64,000 nt of DNA, taken from contig NZ_JACVAC010000006.1 in assembly GCF_014851685.1 (NCBI RefSeq), positions 248,001 to 312,000 on the forward strand. The letters run 5' to 3'. Shown here one piece after another: positions 17,693 through 25,828 of the stretch. Source of the stretch: Pseudomonas sp. PDM05 (lineage in GTDB: Bacteria > Pseudomonadota > Gammaproteobacteria > Pseudomonadales > Pseudomonadaceae). The notes under the pieces were generated by a model, which was not told the DNA's origin, ran no database searches, and worked only from the letters and a program-made list of their open reading frames with translations. The translations under genes and the position numbers were made by a program. The stretch's first letter is position 1. Each line of letters starts with the position of its first letter.

Positions 17693-18211
17693 ATGCGTCG
17701 TGCCCTGTTTGCGCTGTTGCTGCTGATGAGCGTGCCTGCCTGGGCTGCCGGGCAGCCCAAGGATTTGTCGTGGCAGGAGATGATCCCGCCGGATGCGCCG
17801 CCGGAAGTACCGAACATGAAACCGCTGCACGACCTGTCGAACATGGCCGATACCTTATCGGTCGAAGCGGCGCCGGCCGCCAAGCAGGACCTGCCCAACG
17901 CCCCCGTGGTACAGGCCCTCGACGGCCAGCACATCCGCCTGCCGGGCTATATCGTGCCGCTGGAAGTCAGCGAAGAAGGCCGCACCACCGAGTTCTTGCT
18001 GGTGCCGTATTTCGGCGCATGCATCCATGTGCCACCGCCGCCGTCGAACCAGATCGTGCATGTCAAAAGCGAAGTCGGCGTGAAACTCGATGAGCTATAC
18101 CAGCCGTATTGGATCGAGGGCGCGATGCAGGTCAAGCCGTCCACCAGCGAGCTGGCCGACGCCGGTTACCAGATGGAGGCCGAGAAGATTTACATGTACG
18201 AACTGCAGTAA
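17693..18211 (+). CDS. Periplasmic DUF3299 protein
   Basis: 172 residues from the ATG at 17693, preceded by GAGGAAGG at a good distance; upstream in-frame starts lie inside the permease gene. Signal peptide MRRALFALLLLMSVPAWAAG. The mature protein has the DUF3299 block IRLPGYIVPLEV, then TEFLLVPYFGACIHVPPPPSNQIVHV with a conserved Cys-Ile-His that could bind a metal, and ends ADAGYQMEAEKIYMYEL. Last gene of the Zur-box operon. A role as a periplasmic metal chaperone is an inference from the motif and the context. Confidence 0.87.
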   Translation: MRRALFALLLLMSVPAWAAGQPKDLSWQEMIPPDAPPEVPNMKPLHDLSNMADTLSVEAAPAAKQDLPNAPVVQALDGQHIRLPGYIVPLEVSEEGRTTEFLLVPYFGACIHVPPPPSNQIVHVKSEVGVKLDELYQPYWIEGAMQVKPSTSELADAGYQMEAEKIYMYELQ

Positions 18212-18231
18212 TAACGCTGATCGCCCTTTCA

Positions 18232-18245
18232 TTGAGCTGAATCAA
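18232..18245. promoter_or_regulatory. Candidate Anr/Dnr (FNR-type) box of oprG
   Basis: TTGAGCTGAATCAA matches the FNR-family consensus TTGAT-N4-ATCAA at nine of ten fixed positions. It is centred about 71 bp before the oprG start. A -10-like TACCAT at 18267-18272 would put transcription near 18280, about 41.5 bp from the box centre, the classic activator spacing. oprG is known to rise under low oxygen in P. aeruginosa. Confidence 0.65.
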
Positions 18246-18308
18246 AAGACCGCACGGAACGATCTTTACCATTGGACCTACAACTTTTAAACGTCCCCTG
18301 GAGCTCCC

Positions 18309-19007
18309 ATGAACAAGTCACTGCTCGGCGCGTCCCTCTTCGCGCTCGCCCTCGTCGCCCCTGTTGCCCACGCTCACGAAGCGGGCGACATCCTGGTTCG
18401 CGCCGGTGCCATTACCGTCAACCCGAAGGCCGACAGCGGCACCGTAAAGGTTGACCAGGGCCCACTGGCAGGCGCCAACCTGGGCGGCAAGGCGACCATG
18501 AGCAGCGACACCCAACTGGGCCTGAACTTCGCCTACATGCTGACCAACCACGTCGGTATCGAACTGCTGGCCGCCACGCCGTTCGAACATGACGTGAAGA
18601 TCAAGAACACCGCCCTCGGCGCCGCCAACGGCAAGCTCGGCACCCTGAAACACCTGCCGCCGACCCTGAGCGTCGTGTACTACCCGCTGGACAACAAGTC
18701 TGCCTTCCAACCGTACGTGGGCGCCGGTATCAACTACACCTGGATCTACGACGAGCACGTCGGCAGCCGCGCTCAAGGCGCCGGTTTCAGCAACTTCAAG
18801 GCTGAAAACTCCTGGGGCTGGGCCGCACAGATCGGTGCGGACTACATGATCAACGACAAGTGGATGATCAACGCCCAGGCGCGCTACATCGACATCAGCA
18901 CCAAGGCCACCGTGGAAAACAACGCCGTGGCACCTGGCACTCGTGCCAAGGTCAATGTGGACGTGGACCCGATGGTCTACATGGTGGGTATCGGCTACAA
19001 GTTCTAA
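18309..19007 (+). CDS. oprG: OmpW-family outer-membrane protein OprG
   Basis: 232 residues. Signal peptide MNKSLLGASLFALALVAPVAHA. The mature eight-stranded barrel shows the family pattern: GDILVRAGAITVNPKADS at the first strand, LGLNFAYMLTNHVGIELLAATPFEHDVKI, PPTLSVVYYPLDNKSAFQPYVGAGINYT, and the terminal MVYMVGIGYKF ending in Phe as barrel proteins do. OprG/OmpW barrels let small hydrophobic or amphipathic molecules diffuse laterally into the outer membrane. It is likely a separate transcription unit, 97 bp after the zinc operon, with its own Anr-like box and a REP cluster downstream. Confidence 0.95.
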   Translation: MNKSLLGASLFALALVAPVAHAHEAGDILVRAGAITVNPKADSGTVKVDQGPLAGANLGGKATMSSDTQLGLNFAYMLTNHVGIELLAATPFEHDVKIKNTALGAANGKLGTLKHLPPTLSVVYYPLDNKSAFQPYVGAGINYTWIYDEHVGSRAQGAGFSNFKAENSWGWAAQIGADYMINDKWMINAQARYIDISTKATVENNAVAPGTRAKVNVDVDPMVYMVGIGYKF

Positions 19008-19024
19008 GCGGCAGCGCATAACCC

Positions 19025-19146
19025 ATGTGGGAGCTGGCCTCTGTGGGAGCTGGCTTGCCTGCGATAGCAACACCTCGGTATCACTGATACACCGAGGTGT
19101 CTGCATCGCGGGCAAGCCCGGCTCCCACAGCGGTCAGCTCCCACAT
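19025..19146. repeat. Nested REP palindromes with an inner hairpin
   Basis: The region downstream of oprG folds on itself at three levels. The outer arms ATGTGGGAGCTG (19025-19036) and CAGCTCCCACAT lie at the ends. Next come REP-like arms (TGTGGGAGCTGGCTTGCC from 19042, and GGGCAAGCCCGGCTCCCACA ending near 19129). In the centre is a perfect 10-bp stem, ACACCTCGGT/ACCGAGGTGT, around 19070-19100. It separates oprG from a convergent reductase gene and may act as a two-way terminator or block 3' decay. Confidence 0.75.
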
Positions 19147-19162
19147 TTGCGTTTGGGCTGTG

Positions 19163-20047
19163 TCAGCTGTGACGGTAGTAACGATCCAGCAACGCCGGCA
19201 ACCCCGCCCGCCAGGCCCGTGGTTTGATACCAAAGGTGTGCAGGATCTTCTTGCAGGCCAGCACCGCATGCTGCGGTTCGTCACCCGCATCCGGCCGGGC
19301 CGCATGGGCCTGGGCGGTGGGTGATTCGATGGCCAATGGGTGGTAATTGCGCGCTTCGGTGAGGATCGCCTGGCCCAGCGCCAACGGTGTGGTCGCCTCT
19401 TGGCCCGCGTAGTGATAGGTGCCCCACAACGGCGCCGCGCAATCGAGCTGCTTGAGCACCGAAATGATCACCCGCGCCGCATCGTCCACGGGCGTCGGAT
19501 TGCCGCGACGGTCGTCCGCCATCAGCAATTCGTCCGGTTTCTCGGCACGGGCCAGGAAGCGCCCGAGGGAGCCCTCGACACTGTCATCCAGCAGCCAGCC
19601 AAACCGTAGCAACACATGTTGCGGGCAGGTGGCGCGCACGCTCTGTTCGATACGCCACAACGCCTGGCCGCGCAGGCCCAGGGGCACCGGCTCGTCTTTT
19701 TCGCTGTAGGCGGTGGCGCGGGAGCCATCGAACACCCGGTAGCTGGAGGGTTGCAGCAAGGTGATGGTGTGGTGCTGGCACAGTTCGGCCAGGCGTTCGA
19801 TGGCGAACTCCTGGGCGGCCAGACGGGTTTCGCTGACGGCTTCGGCCTGGAACCAGTCGAAATAGTAGGCGAGGTTGATCAACGCATCGGGACGGGTGTC
19901 GTCGAGCAATTGGGTAAGGCTCGCGGCATCCCAGCCGTCTTGGGGCGGTTTGGGGGCGAGGAAACCGATGTCTTCCTCTGCACCGAGGCGAATCAGCGCC
20001 TGCCCGAGGGCATTCCCGCCGCCCAACAACATAAGGCGCATTCGCAT
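19163..20047 (-). CDS. RmlD-like NAD(P)-dependent epimerase/reductase
   Basis: About 294 residues from the ATG at 20047; a second ATG two codons on is equally plausible, and the frame stays open further upstream without family-like sequence. The N-terminus is a Rossmann nucleotide site of short form (MLLGGGNALGQALIRLG). Further segments are DALINLAYYFDWF (the RmlD-type NAA/NLA block), LQPSSYRVFDGSR near the catalytic Ser/Tyr region, LRFGWLLDDSVEG and the C-terminal KKILHTFGIKPRAWRAGL. This matches the extended SDR group with dTDP-4-dehydrorhamnose reductase. The YxxxK motif is not clear, so its chemistry is unsure. It is a single gene, convergent with oprG. Confidence 0.75.
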   Translation of the reverse strand: MRMRLMLLGGGNALGQALIRLGAEEDIGFLAPKPPQDGWDAASLTQLLDDTRPDALINLAYYFDWFQAEAVSETRLAAQEFAIERLAELCQHHTITLLQPSSYRVFDGSRATAYSEKDEPVPLGLRGQALWRIEQSVRATCPQHVLLRFGWLLDDSVEGSLGRFLARAEKPDELLMADDRRGNPTPVDDAARVIISVLKQLDCAAPLWGTYHYAGQEATTPLALGQAILTEARNYHPLAIESPTAQAHAARPDAGDEPQHAVLACKKILHTFGIKPRAWRAGLPALLDRYYRHS

Positions 20048-20134
20048 AGATTGAGCAGGCCCGGTCAGTTTGGAACGATGGCTATTTAAGTATTGGTCAG
20101 AATCGTTGCATTTTGCGGGTTTGTAGCGCAACCG

Positions 20135-22219
20135 TCACGGATTAACTGTTTTCGTGCTGGCCGCGGCCGGGTCATGCTCAAGGGTTGCTCGTGCGGGCAC
20201 CAGGACCTGCTGTGGATAAGTCTGCGCGAACTGCACCTCGGCACAGTTATCCACAAGCTTTTTCAAGCGCTGGTTGAACGCACGGCTCACCGCGTATTGC
20301 CCGCCCGACACCGTGCGGAACTGCGCCGTGAGCACCACGCCATTGAGGTCCATCTTGTCGACGCCAAACACCTCCAGCGGCCCTTGCAGGTTGTACTTGA
20401 GGAACACATCGTCGCGAATCGACTGCCCCGCCTCGCGGATCAACTCTACGGCCTTGTCCACATCGGTGTCGTAGGTGAACTGCACCGAGAAGAACGCATA
20501 GGCAAATTGCCGCGACTGGTTGGTGACCGCCTTGATCTGCCCGAACGGCACCGAATGCACAAACCCCTTGCCGTCACGCAGGCGCAACGTGCGAATGGTC
20601 AAGCCCTCGACCGTACCGGCGTGGCCCGAGTCGAGCACCACCCAGTCGCCGATGGACAGCGTGTCTTCGATGATGATGAACAGCCCGGTGATCACATCCT
20701 GCACCAGTTGCTGCGAACCAAAACCGATCGCCAGGCCGACCACTCCGGCACCCGCCAGCAGCGGCGCAACGTTGATCCCCAGATTGGCCATGGTGGTGAT
20801 CGCGCAGATCACCACCAGGATGATCTTCACCGCATTGCGCACCAGCGGCAGGATGGTTTTCACCCGAGTGCTCGGCTGGCGGCTGGAGCGTTTGTTCACC
20901 GGCGGTTTCAAGGCTTCCTGGATCGCGGTGTCGAGCACCACCCAGAACAGCCAGGTCATCAACAGGATCAGGCCGATGCTGCTGAGTGAATCGCTGATCG
21001 CCCGGCCGATGGAATTGCGCTCGGCGAACTCGAACAACGAGACACCCCAGATGCGCCCGAGGATCTCGATAAAGCCGATCGCCATGGCAATGCGCAGGAT
21101 TGCGTGCAGCAGGCTGAGAAAACGCTCCTTGTAGGCACTGCTGCGCTGGATCGCCACCTGGCTGCGCGACTTGAACAGATGTTGCAGCACGGTACTGAGG
21201 AACACGGTGCCGATCAGCAGGATCGTGGTGAACAAGGCGCAGCGCAGGGCTTTTTGATTGTCGTCGCCGGCGCCAATCAGATTGATCGCCGAGACCAGCA
21301 CCATCAACAGGATCGGCCAGTACCACAGCCCGGAAAACACCCGCAGGGATTGTTGCAACGCCGGATGCTTGAGGCGCTGGGCCAGCGGCCGATTGCGAAT
21401 CAGATGGGCCACCGGGCGGCGCAGGCGCACGACCAGTACGCCAAAGATCACGGCGGCAAACAGGCCGGTAAATACCGCGACGCTGCTGGTGATATTGCCG
21501 CCGAGTTGGCGAGCGATTTGCGGGCTGGTCAGGGCATCACTGAGGGCAGCCAGGAAGCCGATCAGGAACAGCGGCTTGGGACAATAATTGCGAATAATCC
21601 GCACCGCCGAACGCTTGTGACCGAGATTGAACATGACGATCACGCAAAGCAGCATCGATGTGGAAAAGATCCCGCTGCTGGTGGCGTAGGCAAAACACAG
21701 CGCCAGCGCACGTCCTACGGAAGTCGGTAAAAAGTGGCTGACATAGAGGGTCAGCGGCAGACAAATCAGTGCGGGAATCGTATAGGGCACCACGTACCCG
21801 AGCAGCGCCTGCAGGCGCTCGCGCGGCTCAAACCATGGGCGTCGCCCCAAGCGCTGCACAATCAAGCGCCCGAGCAACGTCAGCAAGGCAAACGCACCGA
21901 CCCACACCCCGGACAACAAGACGAAGTCCCCGGCCACGCTCCATGGCGAACGCTCGGACGTCTGATCGACCAACCGCCCTACTTCATCCGCCGCGCGATC
22001 GGCGCGCAGGCGCCAGGCGTCGATGAGGCCCTGGTTGAGGTCGAGCTGCTGTTGCACATCGTCGATGCTGGAACTGATGGCCCCCAACAGCCCGCCTTCC
22101 ACCAATAACTCAGGCTTGGCCGGTGCTTGGGCTTCGGGCGCGGAATCCGCGGCGTACAGGGCGCCGCTGGCGCACAACAGCAGCGCGGCGAGCAGGAATG
22201 CAGTCTTGAAATTCAGCAA
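20135..22219 (-). CDS. Large MscS-family mechanosensitive channel (YbiO-like)
   Basis: About 694 residues from a TTG at 22219, preferred because AAGGAG stands 9 bp upstream and a signal peptide (LNFKTAFLLAALLLCASGALYA) then starts at the N-terminus; an ATG at 22294 would add 25 residues before it. A periplasmic segment is followed by about ten hydrophobic helices. The pore helix and beta domain are at about 495-570 (GLAIGFGSQQLVQDVITGLFIIIEDTLSIGDWV), and a cytosolic vestibule follows. Such channels release solutes on hypo-osmotic shock. It is divergent from the ybhP-clsB-ybhN operon. Confidence 0.88.
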   Translation of the reverse strand: MLNFKTAFLLAALLLCASGALYAADSAPEAQAPAKPELLVEGGLLGAISSSIDDVQQQLDLNQGLIDAWRLRADRAADEVGRLVDQTSERSPWSVAGDFVLLSGVWVGAFALLTLLGRLIVQRLGRRPWFEPRERLQALLGYVVPYTIPALICLPLTLYVSHFLPTSVGRALALCFAYATSSGIFSTSMLLCVIVMFNLGHKRSAVRIIRNYCPKPLFLIGFLAALSDALTSPQIARQLGGNITSSVAVFTGLFAAVIFGVLVVRLRRPVAHLIRNRPLAQRLKHPALQQSLRVFSGLWYWPILLMVLVSAINLIGAGDDNQKALRCALFTTILLIGTVFLSTVLQHLFKSRSQVAIQRSSAYKERFLSLLHAILRIAMAIGFIEILGRIWGVSLFEFAERNSIGRAISDSLSSIGLILLMTWLFWVVLDTAIQEALKPPVNKRSSRQPSTRVKTILPLVRNAVKIILVVICAITTMANLGINVAPLLAGAGVVGLAIGFGSQQLVQDVITGLFIIIEDTLSIGDWVVLDSGHAGTVEGLTIRTLRLRDGKGFVHSVPFGQIKAVTNQSRQFAYAFFSVQFTYDTDVDKAVELIREAGQSIRDDVFLKYNLQGPLEVFGVDKMDLNGVVLTAQFRTVSGGQYAVSRAFNQRLKKLVDNCAEVQFAQTYPQQVLVPARATLEHDPAAASTKTVNP

Positions 22220-22389
22220 AACACCGGACTCCTTGCAGATGGGTCTGTAAGGAACTGACGGGATTGAGGCTTGATCGTTCCCCCGCGCGGCCATGTTTAT
22301 GCCATCCGTAGGACGCTGGAAACTTTCCGCGGCCCCTTAGAGTCAGCCTTAAACGAGGGTAAGCCCCCAACTCTTTTTCAGGAGCAACC

Positions 22390-23169
22390 ATGGCTGCGAT
22401 CCCCGACTGGATGCCCATCACCCCCAACGTCGCCATCACTCGGTTCACGGTGCTGACGGTCAATATCCACAAGGGTTTTACCGCCCTGAACCGGCGATTC
22501 ATCCTGCCCGAGCTGCGCGAAGCGGTGCGTGCCGTGGGCGCGGACATGGTGTTCCTGCAGGAAATCCATGGCACCCACGAACGCCACCCGCAGCGCTACA
22601 GCGACTGGCCCAACATGCCACAGTACGAATTCCTCGCCGACAGCATCTGGCCGCAGTTCGCCTACGGACGCAACGCCGTCTATCCCCACGGCGATCACGG
22701 CAACGCGCTGCTGTCGAAATTCCAGATCGTGCGCTATGACAACCTCGACATTTCCCAGAGCGGCCATGAAAACCGCGGCCTCCTGCATTGTGTGCTGCGC
22801 CTGCCGGGCAGCGGCCATGAGGTGCACGCGATCTGCATCCACCTGGGCCTGCGCGAGGTCCATCGCCAGCAACAGTTGCGCCTGCTGGAGCAGCGCATTC
22901 GCGAGATTCCCGCCGAAGCGCCGCTGGTGGTCGCTGGCGATTTCAACGACTGGCGGCAGAAGGCCGACTTGAGCCAGAGCGGCCTCACCGAAGTATTCGT
23001 GCAGGCCCATGGCAAGCCGGCGCGCACGTTCCCGGCGCGGCTGCCGTTGCTGCCTCTGGACCGTATCTACGTGCGCAACCTCAAGGTACACAACCCCCAG
23101 GTGTTGACCACGCGGCCCTGGTCGCATTTGTCTGACCATGTGCCGCTGTCGGTGGAGATCGAGCTATGA
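22390..23169 (+). CDS. ybhP: Endonuclease/exonuclease/phosphatase-family protein YbhP
   Basis: 259 residues; AGGAG lies 6 bp before the ATG. The EEP fold is clear: FTVLTVNIHKGF near residue 18 (catalytic Asn), VFLQEIHG with the metal-binding Glu, HLGLREVHRQQQL, GDFNDW near residue 180 and the final SDHVPL with Asp-His. Family members cleave phosphodiester bonds in DNA, RNA, inositol phosphates or lipids. Here the gene overlaps clsB by 4 bp, and the trio ybhP-clsB-ybhN is conserved in E. coli, so a lipid-related phosphoesterase role is likely though unproven. Confidence 0.88.
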   Translation: MAAIPDWMPITPNVAITRFTVLTVNIHKGFTALNRRFILPELREAVRAVGADMVFLQEIHGTHERHPQRYSDWPNMPQYEFLADSIWPQFAYGRNAVYPHGDHGNALLSKFQIVRYDNLDISQSGHENRGLLHCVLRLPGSGHEVHAICIHLGLREVHRQQQLRLLEQRIREIPAEAPLVVAGDFNDWRQKADLSQSGLTEVFVQAHGKPARTFPARLPLLPLDRIYVRNLKVHNPQVLTTRPWSHLSDHVPLSVEIEL

Positions 23170-24428
23170 ACATTGCCGTCGAACACATCGCCACCGACCA
23201 GCCGCCGGATCAAACCAAGGCCCGTGACCTGGATTACGGCTGGCAGAGCGGTAACCAGGTTGAGTTGCTGGAAAACGGCGAAGCGTACTTCCCCAAGGTG
23301 TTCGAGGTATTGCGCCAGGCGCAGCGGGAGATCCTGCTGGAGACCTTTATCCTGTTCGAAGACAAGGTAGGCCTTGAGCTGCAAGGCGTGCTCATTGAGG
23401 CGGCCCGGCGTGGGGTGAAGGTGGTGGTCAGCCTGGACGGTTTTGGTTGCGGTGAGTTGCAGCCGGCGTTTCTCGGCGAATTGGCCGACGCCGGCGTGAC
23501 GGTGCAGATGTTCGACCCCGCGTCCAAGACCCTGGGCATTCGCACCAACTGGTTTCGCCGCTTGCATCGCAAGATTGTGGTCGTGGACGCCAACGTGGCG
23601 TTTATCGGCGGGATCAATTTTTCGGCGGATCACCTGGGGGATTTCGGCCCTGAGGCCAAGCAGGATTACGCCGTGCAGGTGACGGGCCCGGCGGTGGCGG
23701 ACTTGCATCACTTCGCCCTGGCGCAGAGCGGTCGCCAGGTGCGAATGCGGCGCGGCTGGCGGCGGCGTCAGCAACCACCGTCAGCGTGGCCCGGTGATCA
23801 AGGCGAGGGGCTGGTGCGCCTGATTTACCGTGACAACCTGCAACACCGCGATGACATCGAAGAAGCCTATATCCATGCCCTGGGCAAGGCGCAGACACGC
23901 GTGGTGATAGCCAACGCGTACTTCTTCCCCGGCTACCGCCTGCTGCGCGCAATCCGCAATGCGGCGCGCCGGGGCGTACAGGTGCAACTGATCATGCAGG
24001 GCCAGCCCGATGTGCTGCTGGCCAAGCTGGCGGCGCGCATGCTCTACGACTACTTGCTCAAGGACGGCGTGGTGATCCACGAATATTGCCAGCGCCCACT
24101 GCACGGCAAGGTCGCGCTGGTGGATGAAGAGTGGAGCACCGTGGGCTCAAGCAACCTGGACCCGCTGAGCCTGTCGCTGAACCTGGAGGCCAACGTGTTG
24201 ATTCATGACCGCCGGTTCAACCAACAGCTGTACGAGCGCCTGCAAACCCTAGCGAAAGACCACTGTCAGACCATGCCGGAAAACCGCAAGCCGCGTTTAT
24301 GGCTATGGCGGTTGACCGTGGGGTTCCTGGTGTTTCATGTGATGCGTCACTTCCCCGCGCTGACGGGTTGGTTGCCAGCGCACAAGCCGCGGTTGAAACC
24401 CATCGAGAGCCAGGCCCATGACCTCTGA
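23166..24428 (+). CDS. clsB: Cardiolipin synthase B
   Basis: 420-residue phospholipase-D superfamily enzyme that joins phosphatidyl groups to make cardiolipin or phosphatidylglycerol-type lipids at the inner membrane. It carries two HKD motifs, H134-x-K136-x4-D141 (HRKIVVVD) and H313-x-K315-x4-D320 (HGKVALVD), each followed by the expected Gly-Gly or Ser-Ser/Asn pattern (FIGGINFSADH; TVGSSNLDPLS). A basic hydrophobic C-terminus (LWLWRLTVGFLVFHVMRHF) may attach to the membrane. It overlaps both neighbours: 4 bp with ybhP and 11 bp with ybhN. Confidence 0.93.
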   Translation: MNIAVEHIATDQPPDQTKARDLDYGWQSGNQVELLENGEAYFPKVFEVLRQAQREILLETFILFEDKVGLELQGVLIEAARRGVKVVVSLDGFGCGELQPAFLGELADAGVTVQMFDPASKTLGIRTNWFRRLHRKIVVVDANVAFIGGINFSADHLGDFGPEAKQDYAVQVTGPAVADLHHFALAQSGRQVRMRRGWRRRQQPPSAWPGDQGEGLVRLIYRDNLQHRDDIEEAYIHALGKAQTRVVIANAYFFPGYRLLRAIRNAARRGVQVQLIMQGQPDVLLAKLAARMLYDYLLKDGVVIHEYCQRPLHGKVALVDEEWSTVGSSNLDPLSLSLNLEANVLIHDRRFNQQLYERLQTLAKDHCQTMPENRKPRLWLWRLTVGFLVFHVMRHFPALTGWLPAHKPRLKPIESQAHDL

Positions 24429-25374
24429 AGCCAGCGCTTCGCGCTTTGCCAACTGGAAGAAACCACTGACCGTGTTGTTCTTCCTGGCGCTGATTGTGCT
24501 GTTCACCCTCCTCGCCCGACGCATCGATTGGAGTGAAGTGCTGCAGACCCTGGGCGATTTCAAGCTGCGCACCTTGTTGATCGCGGGCGCGCTGACGCTG
24601 TGCAGTTTTCTGGTGTACGCCAGCTTCGATCTGATCGGCCGCACCTACATCCGCCAGAACCTGGGCTGGAAACAGATTCTGCCGGTGGGGATCATCAGTT
24701 ATGCGTTCAACCTCAACCTCAGCGCCTGGGTCGGCGGCATTGCCATGCGCTATCGATTGTATTCGCGGCTGGGGGTGAGCAACGGCAATATCGCCAAGAT
24801 CCTCGGCCTGAGCCTGGCAACCAATTGGTTTGGCTACATGGCGCTGGCCGGGGTGGTGTTCAGCAGCGGCCTGGTGCGCATGCCGCCGGGCTGGAAAGTC
24901 AGCACCGGCGCGTTGCAGGGCATTGGCCTGGTGTTGGTGCTGGCGAGCCTGGGGTATCTGGCAGCGTGCCAGTTTTGCAAAAAGCGCGCGTGGGCGATCC
25001 GGGGCATGGAGATCAATCTGCCGTCGGTGCGCATGGCATGCCTGCAACTGGCCTTGGGCGCGTTGAACTGGTCGCTGATGGCGGCGGTGATCTTCACCCT
25101 GCTGCCGGCCAAGCTCGATTATCCACTGGTGTTGGGGGTATTGCTGATCAGCGCGATTGCCGGTGTGCTCACCCATGTTCCTGCGGGTTTGGGCGTGCTC
25201 GAGGCGGTGTTTATCGCGCTGTTGCAGCATGAGGCGTCGCGGGGCAGTTTATTGGCGGGGTTGATTGCCTACCGGGCGATTTATTTTATTGTGCCGCTGT
25301 TGATTGCATTGGTGATGTACCTCGCGGTAGAGGCCAAGGCCAAGGCGTTGCGGGTGAAGAAGGCACCGGCTTGA
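24418..25374 (+). CDS. ybhN: YbhN-family (UPF0104) membrane protein
   Basis: 318 residues with about eight hydrophobic segments (for example VLFFLALIVLFTLLA, LLIAGALTLCSFLVY, YMALAGVVFSSGLV, GIGLVLVLASLGYLAA, AAVIFTLLP and VPLLIALVMYLAV). It belongs to the lysylphosphatidylglycerol synthase/flippase transmembrane family; GVLTHVPAGLGVLEAVFIALL is the characteristic segment. The soluble aminoacyl transfer domain of MprF is absent. Its position after clsB suggests lipid movement or anchoring of ClsB. The 11-bp overlap with clsB supports coupled translation. Confidence 0.88.
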   Translation: MTSEASASRFANWKKPLTVLFFLALIVLFTLLARRIDWSEVLQTLGDFKLRTLLIAGALTLCSFLVYASFDLIGRTYIRQNLGWKQILPVGIISYAFNLNLSAWVGGIAMRYRLYSRLGVSNGNIAKILGLSLATNWFGYMALAGVVFSSGLVRMPPGWKVSTGALQGIGLVLVLASLGYLAACQFCKKRAWAIRGMEINLPSVRMACLQLALGALNWSLMAAVIFTLLPAKLDYPLVLGVLLISAIAGVLTHVPAGLGVLEAVFIALLQHEASRGSLLAGLIAYRAIYFIVPLLIALVMYLAVEAKAKALRVKKAPA

Positions 25375-25395
25375 ATCGCTGTTGATTGATCTATT

Positions 25396-25542
25396 GCCTT
25401 CGCGGGCAAGCCCGCTCCCACAGTTGAAATGCATTCTCCCTGCTGGAATGCATTCTCCCTGCTGGAATGCATTCTTCCTGCTGGAATGCATTCTTCCTGC
25501 TGGAATGCACTCTCCTGTGGGAGCGGGCTTGCCCGCGAAGGC
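25396..25542. repeat. Perfect 27-bp REP inverted repeat
   Basis: Two identical REP copies face each other: 25396-25422 (GCCTTCGCGGGCAAGCCCG, then CTCCCACA) and its exact reverse complement at 25516-25542. The whole 27-bp arms match without error, so the pair is young or kept by selection or conversion. The 93-bp interior is a tandem array (separate entry). It lies 21 bp after the ybhN stop. Confidence 0.9.
25423..25515. repeat. 19-bp tandem repeat array inside the REP palindrome
   Basis: Five units fill the space between the two REP arms: a first variant (GTTGAAATGCATTCTCCC, 25423-25440), then TGCTGGAATGCATTCTCCC (25441-25459), the same with CTTCC at 25460-25478 and 25479-25497, and an 18-bp last unit TGCTGGAATGCACTCTCC (25498-25515). 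The unit resembles the single spacer in the REPIN at 13593-13681. The near-identity of the inner units points to recent slippage or unequal exchange. Confidence 0.9.
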
Positions 25543-25828
25543 GGCGTCAATGACACCCTGCTTATCGGGACTGGATGATTGGTGTCGACCTCATGCTGCG
25601 CAGCCCCCTCGCGGGTGGAGTGGGCGACTACGAGTTTCTTGCGTTGTGTCGGGGTCATGCGTTCCCCTCGGCTGTGCAGCCCTGTGTGTAGGGGAAGGAA
25701 TGCAGGGATCACGCCAAGGCCCGCAGAGTACAGAAGGCTGTCAAATCAAGCCGTTACGCAAAAAGCGATGGCATAACGCCTGTTTTATTCTGCACGAGGC
25801 GGCCGTGATTCGGTGGTGTTCTGCACGA
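25543..25828. other. Intergenic region with a possible small ORF
   Basis: The rest of the 454-bp gap between ybhN and the glxA-type regulator. On the minus strand an ATG at 25658 with GAGGGG upstream opens a frame beginning MTPTQRKKLVVAHSTREGAA, but it runs into the REP palindrome and the tandem array without a natural end. It may be the front of a decayed or REP-interrupted small gene. Nothing else is evident. Confidence 0.3.

Noticed and set aside
25423..25515. Regular short repeats that resemble a small CRISPR array
   Set aside because: The units follow one another with no unique spacers, they sit inside a REP palindrome, and no cas genes are present.
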